A stretch of 9,454 bases of DNA, taken from assembly GCA_000433415.1 (NCBI GenBank), contig FR890491.1, positions 6,039-15,492 on the forward strand, given 5' to 3'. A program made the position numbers and the translations under genes. The notes under the pieces are model-generated. The model had not been told where the DNA came from, did no database searches, and saw nothing but the letters and a program-made list of their open reading frames with translations. Source of the DNA: Clostridium sp. CAG:448 (GTDB taxonomy: Bacteria > Bacillota > Clostridia > Oscillospirales > CAG-272). Shown piece after piece: positions 1-6,554 of the stretch. Position 1 is the stretch's first letter. Every line of letters starts with the position of its first letter.

Positions 1-1
1 G

Positions 2-1012
2 ACGGATGACGGCGTTCTGCGCGAAGCGGTCCAGTACATGCAGGCTTATTTTATCGGAATGCCGGCGTGTATGTTTTACAATTATACCGCATCGATTCTC
101 CGTTCTGCGGGGGACACCAAACATCCGCTCCTTTTTTTGGTCATCTCCGGCAGTGTCAATGTTGTGCTGAATATTGTTTTGGTGTGCTCCTTGGGAGAGG
201 GAAACGGTGCTTTGAGCGTCGGTATTGCGGCGGCGGCGTCGCAGTATGTGGCTGCAATTGCGGTTGCCATCCATATGTGCAGGCTGACGGGATGCCTGCG
301 GCTTACATTTGCGCGAATGCGGATTGTTTGGAGTCAGCTTGCGCGGATTATGCGGATCGGTCTGCCTGCCGGTTTGCAGGGGTGCCTGTTTTCGCTTTCC
401 AATGTGTTGATCCAGTCCACGGTCAACGGCTACGGAACCGTGGTCATAGGCGGCAACACGGCGGCATCCAGTGTGGAGGGGTTTGTCTACATTTCCATGA
501 ACGCGCTGTATCAGGCGGCGGTAACCTTTGTCGGGCAGAATATGGGCGCGCGCAAATACGAGCGGATCGGCAGAATTGCGCTTTGCTGTGTTTTGACCGT
601 GACGGTTGTGGGACTGACGCTCGGTTGGCTGGCAGTCCTGTTCGGCGAGCCGTTGGTCAGTTTGTTCTCTAAGGATAAGACCGAGGCGGTTGTTGAAGCG
701 GGCATGCGACGGATGTGGATCATCTGTACTACCTACTTCCTGTGTGGACTTATGGACGTCGGGTGCGGGTTGATGCGCGGAATCGGGAAGTCGGTTACGC
801 CGATGATCGTGTCCCTGCTCGGTTCCTGTGTATTCCGCATTGTCTGGATTTACACGGTCTGCCCGTCTTTCCCGGACGACATTCGGGTTCTGTACCTTTC
901 CTATCCCATTTCCTGGTTCCTGACGGCGGCAGTACATTTTGCGATGTTCTTTTTCTGCAAGAGGAAAATCATGCGTACCGCTACGACAGAACAACCTGTT
1001 TTGCAAGATTGA
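2..1012 (+). CDS. MATE family efflux transporter (5' end outside window)
   Basis: This is the C-terminal part (about 336 residues) of a multidrug and toxic compound extrusion antiporter. The family exports cationic drugs or metabolites across the cytoplasmic membrane, driven by Na+ or H+. The reading frame is open from base 2, so the ATG at 38 is internal and the true start lies upstream. About 110-120 residues of a normal 450-residue protein should be missing. Visible family features are the N-lobe stretch GMPACMFYNY followed by ILRSAGDTKHP, and the C-lobe stretch beginning GLPAGLQ that leads into a segment with FVGQNMGARK, which is typical of the second MATE half-repeat. Many hydrophobic segments span the protein up to a short basic, polar tail ending QPVLQD. 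It stops with TGA and is followed by a probable terminator. Substrate cannot be told from sequence. Family call is firm. Confidence 0.93.
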   Translation, partial: TDDGVLREAVQYMQAYFIGMPACMFYNYTASILRSAGDTKHPLLFLVISGSVNVVLNIVLVCSLGEGNGALSVGIAAAASQYVAAIAVAIHMCRLTGCLRLTFARMRIVWSQLARIMRIGLPAGLQGCLFSLSNVLIQSTVNGYGTVVIGGNTAASSVEGFVYISMNALYQAAVTFVGQNMGARKYERIGRIALCCVLTVTVVGLTLGWLAVLFGEPLVSLFSKDKTEAVVEAGMRRMWIICTTYFLCGLMDVGCGLMRGIGKSVTPMIVSLLGSCVFRIVWIYTVCPSFPDDIRVLYLSYPISWFLTAAVHFAMFFFCKRKIMRTATTEQPVLQD

Positions 1013-1032
1013 GGCTCCTTTTATGCAACCGA

Positions 1033-1072
1033 AAATCCGGACGCGGCGTGAGTCTCGTTCGGATTTGTTTAT
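1033..1072 (+). terminator. Probable intrinsic terminator after the MATE gene
   Basis: An 11-bp stem, AAATCCGGACG (1033-1043) with CGTTCGGATTT (1056-1066), contains one G-U pair and closes a 12-base loop. It is followed by GTTTATAT, an imperfect U tract. It lies 20 bases after the MATE stop codon and before the next promoter, which suits a terminator. The weak U run makes the call moderate. Confidence 0.55.
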
Positions 1073-1122
1073 ATAACACAAAAACAACGTAATTATATAT
1101 GCGATTTTATGAAGTATAGGGA

Positions 1123-1151
1123 TTGACAGATGCAAAATGATGTGATAAAAT
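1123..1151 (+). promoter_or_regulatory. Sigma-A type promoter with extended -10
   Basis: A perfect -35 TTGACA (1123-1128), a 17-base spacer and a -10 TAAAAT (1146-1151), preceded by TG at 1143-1144 (extended -10), form a near-consensus housekeeping promoter. The stretch just upstream (about 1067-1115) is AT-rich and may act as an UP element. Transcription should start near 1158 and read the small membrane protein gene at 1225. The repeats around the -10 suggest that this strong promoter is normally repressed. Confidence 0.85.
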
Positions 1152-1169
1152 ATTTGCATCAGATGCAAG
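1129..1169 (+). promoter_or_regulatory. Probable operator: three GATGCAA half-sites around the -10
   Basis: GATGCAAA (1129-1136) lies in the spacer just after the -35. Its inverted copy TTTGCATC (1153-1160) follows the -10, and a third copy GATGCAAG begins at 1162. The second and third copies form the perfect 15-base palindrome TTGCATCAGATGCAA (1154-1168) over the expected start site. First and second copies together form an 8-base inverted repeat bracketing the -10. This layout would let a dimeric repressor block polymerase. I cannot name the regulator, and no regulator gene of an obvious class lies next to it in the window. Confidence 0.7.
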
Positions 1170-1224
1170 GTTGTATACGAAAGAAATTTCGATGCACGAA
1201 AATTGCGGAAAGGAGTCGCCAAAG

Positions 1225-1527
1225 ATGATGAACAGACATTTTGCACACGGAACCGAGCAATCTTATATGACAACACCGTGCACAGAGGCGGCTTTTTCTG
1301 CGCGTGAGGAATGTGCGTCTGCGATGAATGTCTATTTTGCTGAAGACACTGCTTTTGCGGTGTCTTTCTTTGTATCTGCTATTATTCTTGCAGGGGTACT
1401 CCTGTCTTTGATTCTGGCTCTGGTACTGATTCCGGTTGTCCTGCTGGGCGATGTAGTCATTCTGGGGATTAGAAAACAAATACATACGGGTACGGCTGAA
1501 TCGATGACAGAGTGCAGAGTTGCATAA
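1225..1527 (+). CDS. Small membrane protein of unknown function (100 aa)
   Basis: I do not recognise this protein. The start was placed at ATG 1225 because AAAGGAG (1209-1215) lies 9 bases upstream. In-frame starts further up (TTG 1171, ATG 1192) lack a good ribosome site, and ATG 1228 is an equally possible second codon start. Residues 1-42 are polar, with Cys19 and Cys30. Residues 43-82 are an almost unbroken hydrophobic stretch, interrupted only by Pro70 and Gly75-Asp76, long enough for one long helix or a tight two-helix hairpin. A short tail of about 18 polar residues with one Cys follows. It has its own near-consensus promoter, an operator-like repeat array and its own terminator, so it is a monocistronic, probably regulated unit. 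No cleavable signal is visible at the N-terminus. That it is a real gene is well supported by its signals; the function is unknown. Confidence 0.7.
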   Translation: MMNRHFAHGTEQSYMTTPCTEAAFSAREECASAMNVYFAEDTAFAVSFFVSAIILAGVLLSLILALVLIPVVLLGDVVILGIRKQIHTGTAESMTECRVA

Positions 1528-1543
1528 GAAAGTCAAATCAGAT

Positions 1544-1580
1544 ACCGGCTTTACCTGGAAAGGAAAGTCGGTTTTTTATT
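1544..1580 (+). terminator. Intrinsic terminator after the small membrane protein gene
   Basis: The stem ACCGGCTTT (1544-1552) pairs with AAAGTCGGT (1564-1572) using one G-U pair. It is extended inward by two more G-C pairs past a bulged A, with a short loop (TGGAAA). The stem runs straight into TTTTTTATTT. It sits 16 bases after the stop codon and separates this unit from the liv operon. Confidence 0.88.
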
Positions 1581-1595
1581 TCCGTTATTACTGTG

Positions 1596-1611
1596 CGTAT
1601 CGCGCGGTACG
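1596..1611 (+). promoter_or_regulatory. Palindrome upstream of the liv operon, possible operator
   Basis: CGTATCGCGCGGTACG is a 16-base dyad with one mismatched pair, centred on CGCGCG, 41 bases before the binding-protein start codon. It lies in the 72-base gap between the terminator and the first liv gene. It could be a regulator site for the operon. I could not find a convincing -35/-10 pair in this gap, so the operon promoter is unplaced. The GC-rich core makes a chance match possible. Confidence 0.3.
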
Positions 1612-1652
1612 TGCTGTCAATAAAAATCAAACGATATGAGAGGTAAGAGAAA

Positions 1653-2822
1653 ATGAAACATTGGGCGAAGTTGTTTGCGGTTGTGCTCGCCGCATTGATG
1701 GTGGTTGCATGTTTTGCATCCTGTGAGAAAAAAAACGATAATTATGCTTCCGGGAATACCGAAATCTATGTCGGTGCCTCGGGACCACTGACCGGCGGAG
1801 CGGCATCCTACGGTATTGCGGTGAAAAACGCGGCGCAGATGGCTTTTGACGAGATCAATGAAGCCGGCGGGTTGAACGGCGTCAAATTCAAATTCGTAAT
1901 GATGGATGACCAGCATAAATCCGAGCTTGTCAGCACAAACTACACGACCATGTATGAGGCAGGCATGCAGATTTCACTTGCCTGCGTGACGACCGCACCC
2001 TGCATGGAATTCAAAACGCTTTCCAAGGAGAACAATCTGTTCTTCATGACGCCCTCTGCTTCCGCAGATGCTGTTGTTGAATATGACAACGCATATCAGA
2101 TGTGCTTTGCGGATGCAAGACAGGGGACTGCTGCCGCAAAGTATATCAACGATCACTATAAGGGTCAGACCATCGGTATGCTGTACCGCTCCGACGATCC
2201 GTACTCCACCGGCATCCGCAAGACATTTATCGACGCACTGGACTCCTCCGTTCAGGTCGTTGAGGCAAGCTTCTCCGGTGACAGCGTGGCATCCTTCTCC
2301 GCACAGATTAATACGCTGAAGGATTGTAAGTTCGTCTTTATGCCCATTTATTCCGCACCTGCCGCACAGTTTATGACTGAGGCGAAAAACGTGATCGCCA
2401 AGGATGCCGTTTATTACGGCTGTGACGGATTGGACGGAATTGACACCAGTGTTCAGAACTTCAACATTAACGATATCCCGCAGGAGATTTCCTTCCTTTC
2501 TCACTTCAATTCCAAGGCGACGGACGGAAAGGCTGCCGAGTTTATCAAAAAATACACCGAAAAGTACGGTTCCGATACGCTGAACCAGTTCGGTGCGTCC
2601 GCTTATGACTGCGCCTATGCGCTGTATGAAGCACTCAAGCAGGCAGGGAACAAGGTCAGCGTGACCTCTTCCGCCTCCGATTACTGCGAGGCGCTCAAGG
2701 GTATTTTCCAGGGAGGCTTCACTTTCTCCGGCGTTACGGGCGATAAGATCACCTGGGACAAGGACGGATTTGTCAACAAGGATGCCATCAAGTATGTGGT
2801 AAAGGAAGCGGATAAGGACTGA
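1653..2822 (+). CDS. livJ: Branched-chain amino acid type ABC transporter, substrate-binding lipoprotein
   Basis: This is the extracytoplasmic receptor of a HAAT-family importer (periplasmic-binding-protein fold, Peripla_BP_6 type). It captures the ligand outside the membrane and delivers it to LivH/LivM. Residues 1-24 are a lipoprotein signal: Lys at 3 and 6 flank a start of hydrophobic core. Cys20 (VVAC) and Cys24 (FASC) both resemble lipid sites; VVAC fits the lipobox better, whereas Cys24 directly precedes the charged linker EKKNDN. The mature part opens with VGASGPLTGG, and AFDEINEAGGLNG (65-77) is the family hallmark. Ligand-facing stretches equivalent to those of E. coli LivJ are likely around residues 111-118 and 133-140. 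The 389-residue length is usual. The start follows GAGAGGT (1638-1644) by 8 bases. It is the first gene of the operon and is followed by a strong hairpin. The exact ligand (Leu/Ile/Val or another amino acid or amide) is not fixed by sequence. Confidence 0.94.
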   Translation: MKHWAKLFAVVLAALMVVACFASCEKKNDNYASGNTEIYVGASGPLTGGAASYGIAVKNAAQMAFDEINEAGGLNGVKFKFVMMDDQHKSELVSTNYTTMYEAGMQISLACVTTAPCMEFKTLSKENNLFFMTPSASADAVVEYDNAYQMCFADARQGTAAAKYINDHYKGQTIGMLYRSDDPYSTGIRKTFIDALDSSVQVVEASFSGDSVASFSAQINTLKDCKFVFMPIYSAPAAQFMTEAKNVIAKDAVYYGCDGLDGIDTSVQNFNINDIPQEISFLSHFNSKATDGKAAEFIKKYTEKYGSDTLNQFGASAYDCAYALYEALKQAGNKVSVTSSASDYCEALKGIFQGGFTFSGVTGDKITWDKDGFVNKDAIKYVVKEADKD

Positions 2823-2842
2823 CAGTACCGTTTTCTTCCATT

Positions 2843-2873
2843 GCACGTGCCGTCGCGATGCAACGGCACGTGC
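2843..2873 (+). repeat. Perfect hairpin between livJ and livH
   Basis: GCACGTGCCGT (2843-2853) and ACGGCACGTGC (2863-2873) form a perfect 11-bp GC-rich stem with a 9-base loop, 21 bases after the binding-protein stop. No U run follows, so it is not a standard terminator. In other importer operons such hairpins protect the 3' end of the binding-protein message or attenuate the downstream genes, giving more receptor than permease. That role is inferred here. Confidence 0.8.
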
Positions 2874-2899
2874 CAGACTAAAGTAAAGGAAAGAAGATC

Positions 2900-3781
2900 A
2901 TGAAGATTATTGAAACGCTGATCAGCGGCTTGAATGTGGGTGTGATCTATGCGATGATCGCATTGGGTTATACCATGGTGTACGGCATTGCGAAGCTGTT
3001 GAATTTTGCCCACGGTGATATTATCATGGTGGGTGGTTATGTGCTGTGCGTGTTCTGTGCCATGAGCGGTTCGCCATGGGTGTTTTTAGCCGCGATTGTC
3101 GCTTCGGTTGTCATCTGCGTTCTTCTGGGCGTAACGGTGGAAAAGGTCGCGTATAAGCCGTTGCGCGGCGCATCGCCTTTGGCGGTGCTGATTACGGCAA
3201 TCGGTGTCAGTTATTTGTTGCAGAGCATTGCACAGATCTGTTTCGGTTCCGCCCCCAAGTATGTTGCGGTGCCCAATCTCGGAACAGTCAGCATCGGCGC
3301 ATTGACGTTGAAGGTTTCCACACTGGTGACGCTGATTACTTCCGTGGTTGTGATGGTGATTCTGAGTGTGTTTGTGAAATATACCCGGATCGGACGTGCC
3401 ATGATTGCGGTTTCGGAGGACCGGGACGCGGCAAAGCTGATGGGAATCAATGTCAACAGTATCATTACTGTTACATTTGCGATCGGTTCCTCGCTTGCGG
3501 CGCTTGCAGGGCTCTTTTATCTGTTGCAGTCCCCCTATCTAACCAACACCTTCGGCGCGATGCCCGGTATCAAGGCATTCACTGCGGCGGTAATCGGCGG
3601 AATCGGTTCCATTCCGGGCGCAATGCTGGGGTCGCTTGTATTGGGTCTTGTGGAGAGTATCTGTGATTCCATTCCGGTGGTTGCACCGTACAAGGACGCA
3701 ATTGAGTTCTCTCTGTTGATTGTCATCCTGCTTGTCAGACCGACAGGCATTCTGGGAAAGAAAAGAAGGGAGAAGGTCTGA
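2900..3781 (+). CDS. livH: Branched-chain amino acid type ABC transporter, permease LivH
   Basis: This is one of the two membrane-spanning subunits that form the import channel with LivM. The protein has 293 residues, the usual size for LivH, with about eight hydrophobic segments. The signature NFAHGDIIMVGGY (35-47) is nearly invariant in LivH. The cytoplasmic loop that contacts the ATPases is seen around 161-184 (YTRIGRAMIAVSEDRDAAKLMG), with the GRA and D..AA..MGI pattern. VIGGIGSIPGAMLG (231-244) is the family C-terminal motif. The start follows AAAGGA (2885-2890) by 9 bases. Its stop codon overlaps the livM start (TGATG), indicating translational coupling. Substrate follows the binding protein. 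Confidence 0.96.
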   Translation: MKIIETLISGLNVGVIYAMIALGYTMVYGIAKLLNFAHGDIIMVGGYVLCVFCAMSGSPWVFLAAIVASVVICVLLGVTVEKVAYKPLRGASPLAVLITAIGVSYLLQSIAQICFGSAPKYVAVPNLGTVSIGALTLKVSTLVTLITSVVVMVILSVFVKYTRIGRAMIAVSEDRDAAKLMGINVNSIITVTFAIGSSLAALAGLFYLLQSPYLTNTFGAMPGIKAFTAAVIGGIGSIPGAMLGSLVLGLVESICDSIPVVAPYKDAIEFSLLIVILLVRPTGILGKKRREKV

Positions 3782-4935
3782 TGGGTGCGTTTGTCATGCG
3801 GATGAAAAAGATGAAATGGAAGTATTATATCAACTATGTCGGTGTAGGTGCGGCATTGATTTTGTTTGCCGTTCTCCAAATGACCGGCAGTCTGAAATCT
3901 TCCACGCAGATTGTGCTTGAGAATATTGCCATCAGCATGATTCTGGCGGTTTCCCTCAGTTTGGTGGTCGGCTTTTTGGGCGAACTGAGTCTGGGGCATG
4001 CAGGGTTTATGTGTGTTGGCGCTTACCTTGGAGGTAAAGTCTCGGTACTTCTCGCCAAAGGGCTGGGAAATGGGGTGCCGACGCTTCTGATCTCTCTTTT
4101 GGTTGGCGGTATATGTGCGGCGTTTTTCGGGTTTCTGATCGGTTTGCCCGCATTGCGGCTGAAGGGGGACTATCTGGCAATTGTGACGCTTGCGTTTGGG
4201 GAAATCGTCAAGGTGTTCTTTCAGCAGGCGCCGGAAGACTGGTTCGGGGGAAATCTCGGACTGGCAACGCCACGCTATGATAAAAATTCCTTCTTTATTA
4301 TCTGCTTTGTTGTTGTGCTTGCCGCGCTGTTTGCCATTCAGGATCTGATGCGCAGTAAACACGGCAGAGCGATTACCGCAATTCGCGACAATGAAATTGC
4401 CGCGAAGGCAACGGGAGTCAATGTCACAAAATACAAACTTGTGGCATTCATTGTATCCGCATTCTTTGCGGGAATTGCCGGCGTACTGTTCAGTTATACA
4501 CAGTCGACGGTACAGGCACCGAAGTTCGGATATAACTATTCTATTGAAATTTTGGTGATGGTCGTTTTGGGCGGTATGGGGAACCTGACAGGTTCTTTGA
4601 TTTCCGCAACACTCATTACCTATTTGAATTACAAGTTGCGCACTGTCCTGACCGGGGATGCCGCGGTGCTCAAGGATTTGATTTATGCCCTGATTCTGAT
4701 TGCCATCGTGATTTACAATAACGCGCCGGCGCTCAAAAATTTCAGGGAAAAATACAGCATCCGTCGCCTCTTTGGCAGGCTGCGGCGGCATGACCCGTCG
4801 GTAATCAAGGAGGACGCGGCGGAATGGTCGGAAATTCCGACAAAGATCAAAATGGATGAGATTCTGTCGGTCGATCTCAAGCCGGGCGATGAATTTACGC
4901 CGGATAAACCGGACAGATCAAAGGAGGACAAGTAA
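3781..4935 (+). CDS. livM: Branched-chain amino acid type ABC transporter, permease LivM
   Basis: This is the second channel subunit, partner of LivH. Family motifs are GELSLGHAGFMCVGAY (67-82), LRLKGDYLAIVTLAFGEIVK (125-144), the ATPase-contact loop GRAITAIRDNEIAAKATGV (195-213) and VLGGMGNLTGS (262-272). The ATG at 3781 is used because AAGGGAG (3766-3772) lies 8 bases upstream and it overlaps the livH stop. ATG 3796 or 3802 are alternatives that would give a shorter N-terminus. From about residue 318 to 384 the protein is hydrophilic and highly charged, first basic (IRRLFGRLRR) and then acidic, after the last membrane segment. This cytoplasmic tail of about 65 residues is longer than in many LivM proteins. 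Its last codons carry the livG ribosome site. Confidence 0.95.
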   Translation: MGAFVMRMKKMKWKYYINYVGVGAALILFAVLQMTGSLKSSTQIVLENIAISMILAVSLSLVVGFLGELSLGHAGFMCVGAYLGGKVSVLLAKGLGNGVPTLLISLLVGGICAAFFGFLIGLPALRLKGDYLAIVTLAFGEIVKVFFQQAPEDWFGGNLGLATPRYDKNSFFIICFVVVLAALFAIQDLMRSKHGRAITAIRDNEIAAKATGVNVTKYKLVAFIVSAFFAGIAGVLFSYTQSTVQAPKFGYNYSIEILVMVVLGGMGNLTGSLISATLITYLNYKLRTVLTGDAAVLKDLIYALILIAIVIYNNAPALKNFREKYSIRRLFGRLRRHDPSVIKEDAAEWSEIPTKIKMDEILSVDLKPGDEFTPDKPDRSKEDK

Positions 4936-5712
4936 ATGGCGGAAACAGAATATGTGTTGCGCACTGAGCATCTCGGAATCTCCTTTGGCGGTCTGAAAGC
5001 GGTACAGGATGTAAATTTAGGAATCAGAAAGGGCGAGATTTACGGTCTGATCGGACCGAACGGCGCGGGAAAAACCACGGTTTTTAACCTGTTGACCGGG
5101 GTGTATACGCCGACGGAAGGCGATTTCTTCCTGGACGGGAAGTCGCTGAAGGGATTGGGGCAGGAGGCGATCAATCACCAGGGAATCGCACGGACGTTCC
5201 AGAATATCCGACTGTTCAACAACATGTCCGTCGTTCGTAATATCATGGTCGGACTCGCGAACCGCCCGGAATACCGGTGCACGCTGTTTGAGAGTCTGTT
5301 CCGGCTGCCCCGCCATTTCAGGGTTGAGAAAAACATGCGGGAGCACGGCAAGGAGATTTTGGATATTTTCGGACTGCTGGATGACCGCAACAACCTGGCG
5401 TGCAATCTGCCCTACGGCAAACAGCGCAAATTGGAGATTGCCCGCGCGATTGCCACAAATCCGAAGCTTCTGCTCCTGGATGAGCCGGCGGCTGGTATGA
5501 ATCCGCAGGAAACGGCGGAGTTGCAGCAGACGATACGGCTGATCCGCGATCGGTTTGATCTGACGGTTCTTTTGATTGAACATGACATGAATCTCGTTTC
5601 CGGTATCTGTGACCGGGTGACGGTTTTGAATTTCGGTACCACACTGGCGCAGGGGGAGACCAAAGCGGCGCTCAATCACCCGGAAGTGGTACGGGCATAT
5701 CTGGGAGGTTGA
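4936..5712 (+). CDS. livG: Branched-chain amino acid type ABC transporter, ATP-binding protein LivG
   Basis: This is one of two cytoplasmic ATPases that power the importer. Motifs in order are Walker A GPNGAGKT (40-47), Q-loop in RTFQNIRLF (about 86-94), signature LPYGKQ (158-163, the LivG form of LSGGQ), Walker B LLLLDEP (178-184, catalytic Glu183) and switch His216 in IEHD. The family stretch PAAGMNPQE follows Walker B and the usual LivG C-terminus ends AYLGG. The 258-residue length is normal. The start codon abuts the livM stop (TAAATG), with an ideal AAGGAGGA (4921-4928) 7 bases upstream. All catalytic residues are present, so it should be active. Confidence 0.96.
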   Translation: MAETEYVLRTEHLGISFGGLKAVQDVNLGIRKGEIYGLIGPNGAGKTTVFNLLTGVYTPTEGDFFLDGKSLKGLGQEAINHQGIARTFQNIRLFNNMSVVRNIMVGLANRPEYRCTLFESLFRLPRHFRVEKNMREHGKEILDIFGLLDDRNNLACNLPYGKQRKLEIARAIATNPKLLLLDEPAAGMNPQETAELQQTIRLIRDRFDLTVLLIEHDMNLVSGICDRVTVLNFGTTLAQGETKAALNHPEVVRAYLGG

Positions 5713-5713
5713 T

Positions 5714-6424
5714 ATGGCACTGTTGGAAGTGAAGGATCTGCAGGTCAGCTATGGATTGATCCGCGCAATCAAAGGCGTGTCTTTTCAGGTGCAAAAGGGA
5801 GAAATTGTGTCACTGATCGGCGCTAACGGTGCGGGAAAAACCACGATCATGCACGCGCTGTGCAATCTGATTCCGAAAACGGCGGGGCATGTGACCTTTG
5901 ACGGCAAGGACATTACCAATCTGCCGGCACACAAACTGGTACCACTGGGGATTGCGCAGGTGCCGGAGGGCAGGCACGTTTTTCAGGAACTGACCGTTGC
6001 CGAAAATCTGCGCATGGGCGCCTATACACGCCCGGATAAGACGGAGAACGAGGAAACCATGGAGCAGATGTACGGCTATTTTCCGGTGCTCAGGGAACGT
6101 TCCAAACAGATTGCCGGCACCCTGTCCGGCGGAGAACAGCAGATGCTCGCCATGAGCCGTGCGCTGATGTCGCACCCGACGTTGCTCCTTTTGGACGAAC
6201 CAAGCATGGGACTTTCGCCGCTGTATGTGCAGACCATTTTTGATATGATCAAAAAGATCAACCGGATGGGGACGACGGTACTGCTTGTGGAGCAGAATGC
6301 CAAACAGGCACTTGCGATTTCCGATCGTGCGTATGTATTGGAGATCGGTAATATGACAAAAACGGGGACCGGCGAAGAGCTTCTTGCCGACGATTCCATC
6401 CGCAAAGCTTATCTTGGCGGATGA
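5714..6424 (+). CDS. livF: Branched-chain amino acid type ABC transporter, ATP-binding protein LivF
   Basis: This is the second ATPase of the importer, pairing with LivG. Motifs are Walker A GANGAGKTT (36-44), the family-specific PEGRHVFQELTV after the Q-loop region, signature LSGGEQ (137-142), Walker B LLLLDEP (Asp161, Glu162) and the switch position VEQNA, where Gln194 replaces the usual His, as is normal for LivF. The protein has 236 residues, full length. It starts one base after the livG stop, and its ribosome site GGGAGG (5703-5708) overlaps the last livG codons, so both ATPases are probably made in step. It is the last gene of the operon; a terminator follows 15 bases after the stop. 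Confidence 0.96.
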   Translation: MALLEVKDLQVSYGLIRAIKGVSFQVQKGEIVSLIGANGAGKTTIMHALCNLIPKTAGHVTFDGKDITNLPAHKLVPLGIAQVPEGRHVFQELTVAENLRMGAYTRPDKTENEETMEQMYGYFPVLRERSKQIAGTLSGGEQQMLAMSRALMSHPTLLLLDEPSMGLSPLYVQTIFDMIKKINRMGTTVLLVEQNAKQALAISDRAYVLEIGNMTKTGTGEELLADDSIRKAYLGG

Positions 6425-6439
6425 TTCGGACCCCGACAG

Positions 6440-6472
6440 GCGGAGTCGCTGCGGATGCGATTCCGCTTTTTT
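6440..6472 (+). terminator. Intrinsic terminator of the liv operon
   Basis: GCGGAGTCGC (6440-6449) pairs with GCGATTCCGC (6457-6466), 10 bp with one G-U, closing a 7-base loop. It is followed directly by TTTTTT (6467-6472). It lies just after the livF stop and before the next promoter. Confidence 0.92.
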
Positions 6473-6493
6473 GCACCATTTTCGCTTTTTTGC

Positions 6494-6521
6494 TTGCAAA
6501 TGTTGTGAAATGTGGTATAAT
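6494..6521 (+). promoter_or_regulatory. Promoter of the Crp/Fnr-family gene
   Basis: A perfect -10 TATAAT (6516-6521) is preceded by TG at 6513-6514 (extended -10). A weak -35, TTGCAA (6494-6499), stands 16 bases upstream. Transcription should begin near 6528, giving a short leader to the ATG at 6555. The weak -35 with extended -10 is compatible with activation or autoregulation, but no clear Crp/Fnr palindrome is visible. Confidence 0.8.
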
Positions 6522-6554
6522 GGGACTGGATCAATACGAACGAGGAGATAATAA

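Noticed and set aside
1171..1224. Longer N-terminus for the small membrane protein (TTG 1171 or ATG 1192)
   Set aside because: Neither start has a ribosome site, while ATG 1225 has AAAGGAG at good spacing. TTG 1171 would also lie only about 13 bases after the predicted transcript start.
1974..2846. Reverse-strand open frame of 290 codons opposite livJ
   Set aside because: It overlaps a well-recognised binding-protein gene, has no family features, and its start region lies in the livJ-livH gap without a ribosome site.
2857..2863. Another GATGCAA copy in the loop of the livJ-livH hairpin
   Set aside because: It is a single half-site without an inverted partner or a nearby promoter; a 7-base match is likely chance.
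3535..4791. Long reverse-strand open frame of 418 codons opposite livH/livM
   Set aside because: It lies wholly opposite two clear permease genes. Its translation is rich in His, Gln, Asn and Arg without domains, as expected for a shadow frame, and no ribosome site or promoter supports it.
5401..5430. LivG signature with Pro in place of Ser (LPYGKQ)
   Set aside because: LPYG-type signatures are common in LivG proteins of Gram-positive bacteria as I recall the family, so this is not a defect.
6501..6523. Possible Crp box (TGTGA half-site) in the regulator's own promoter
   Set aside because: TGTGA is present at 6504-6508 but no matching inverted half-site stands at the right distance, so autoregulation cannot be claimed.
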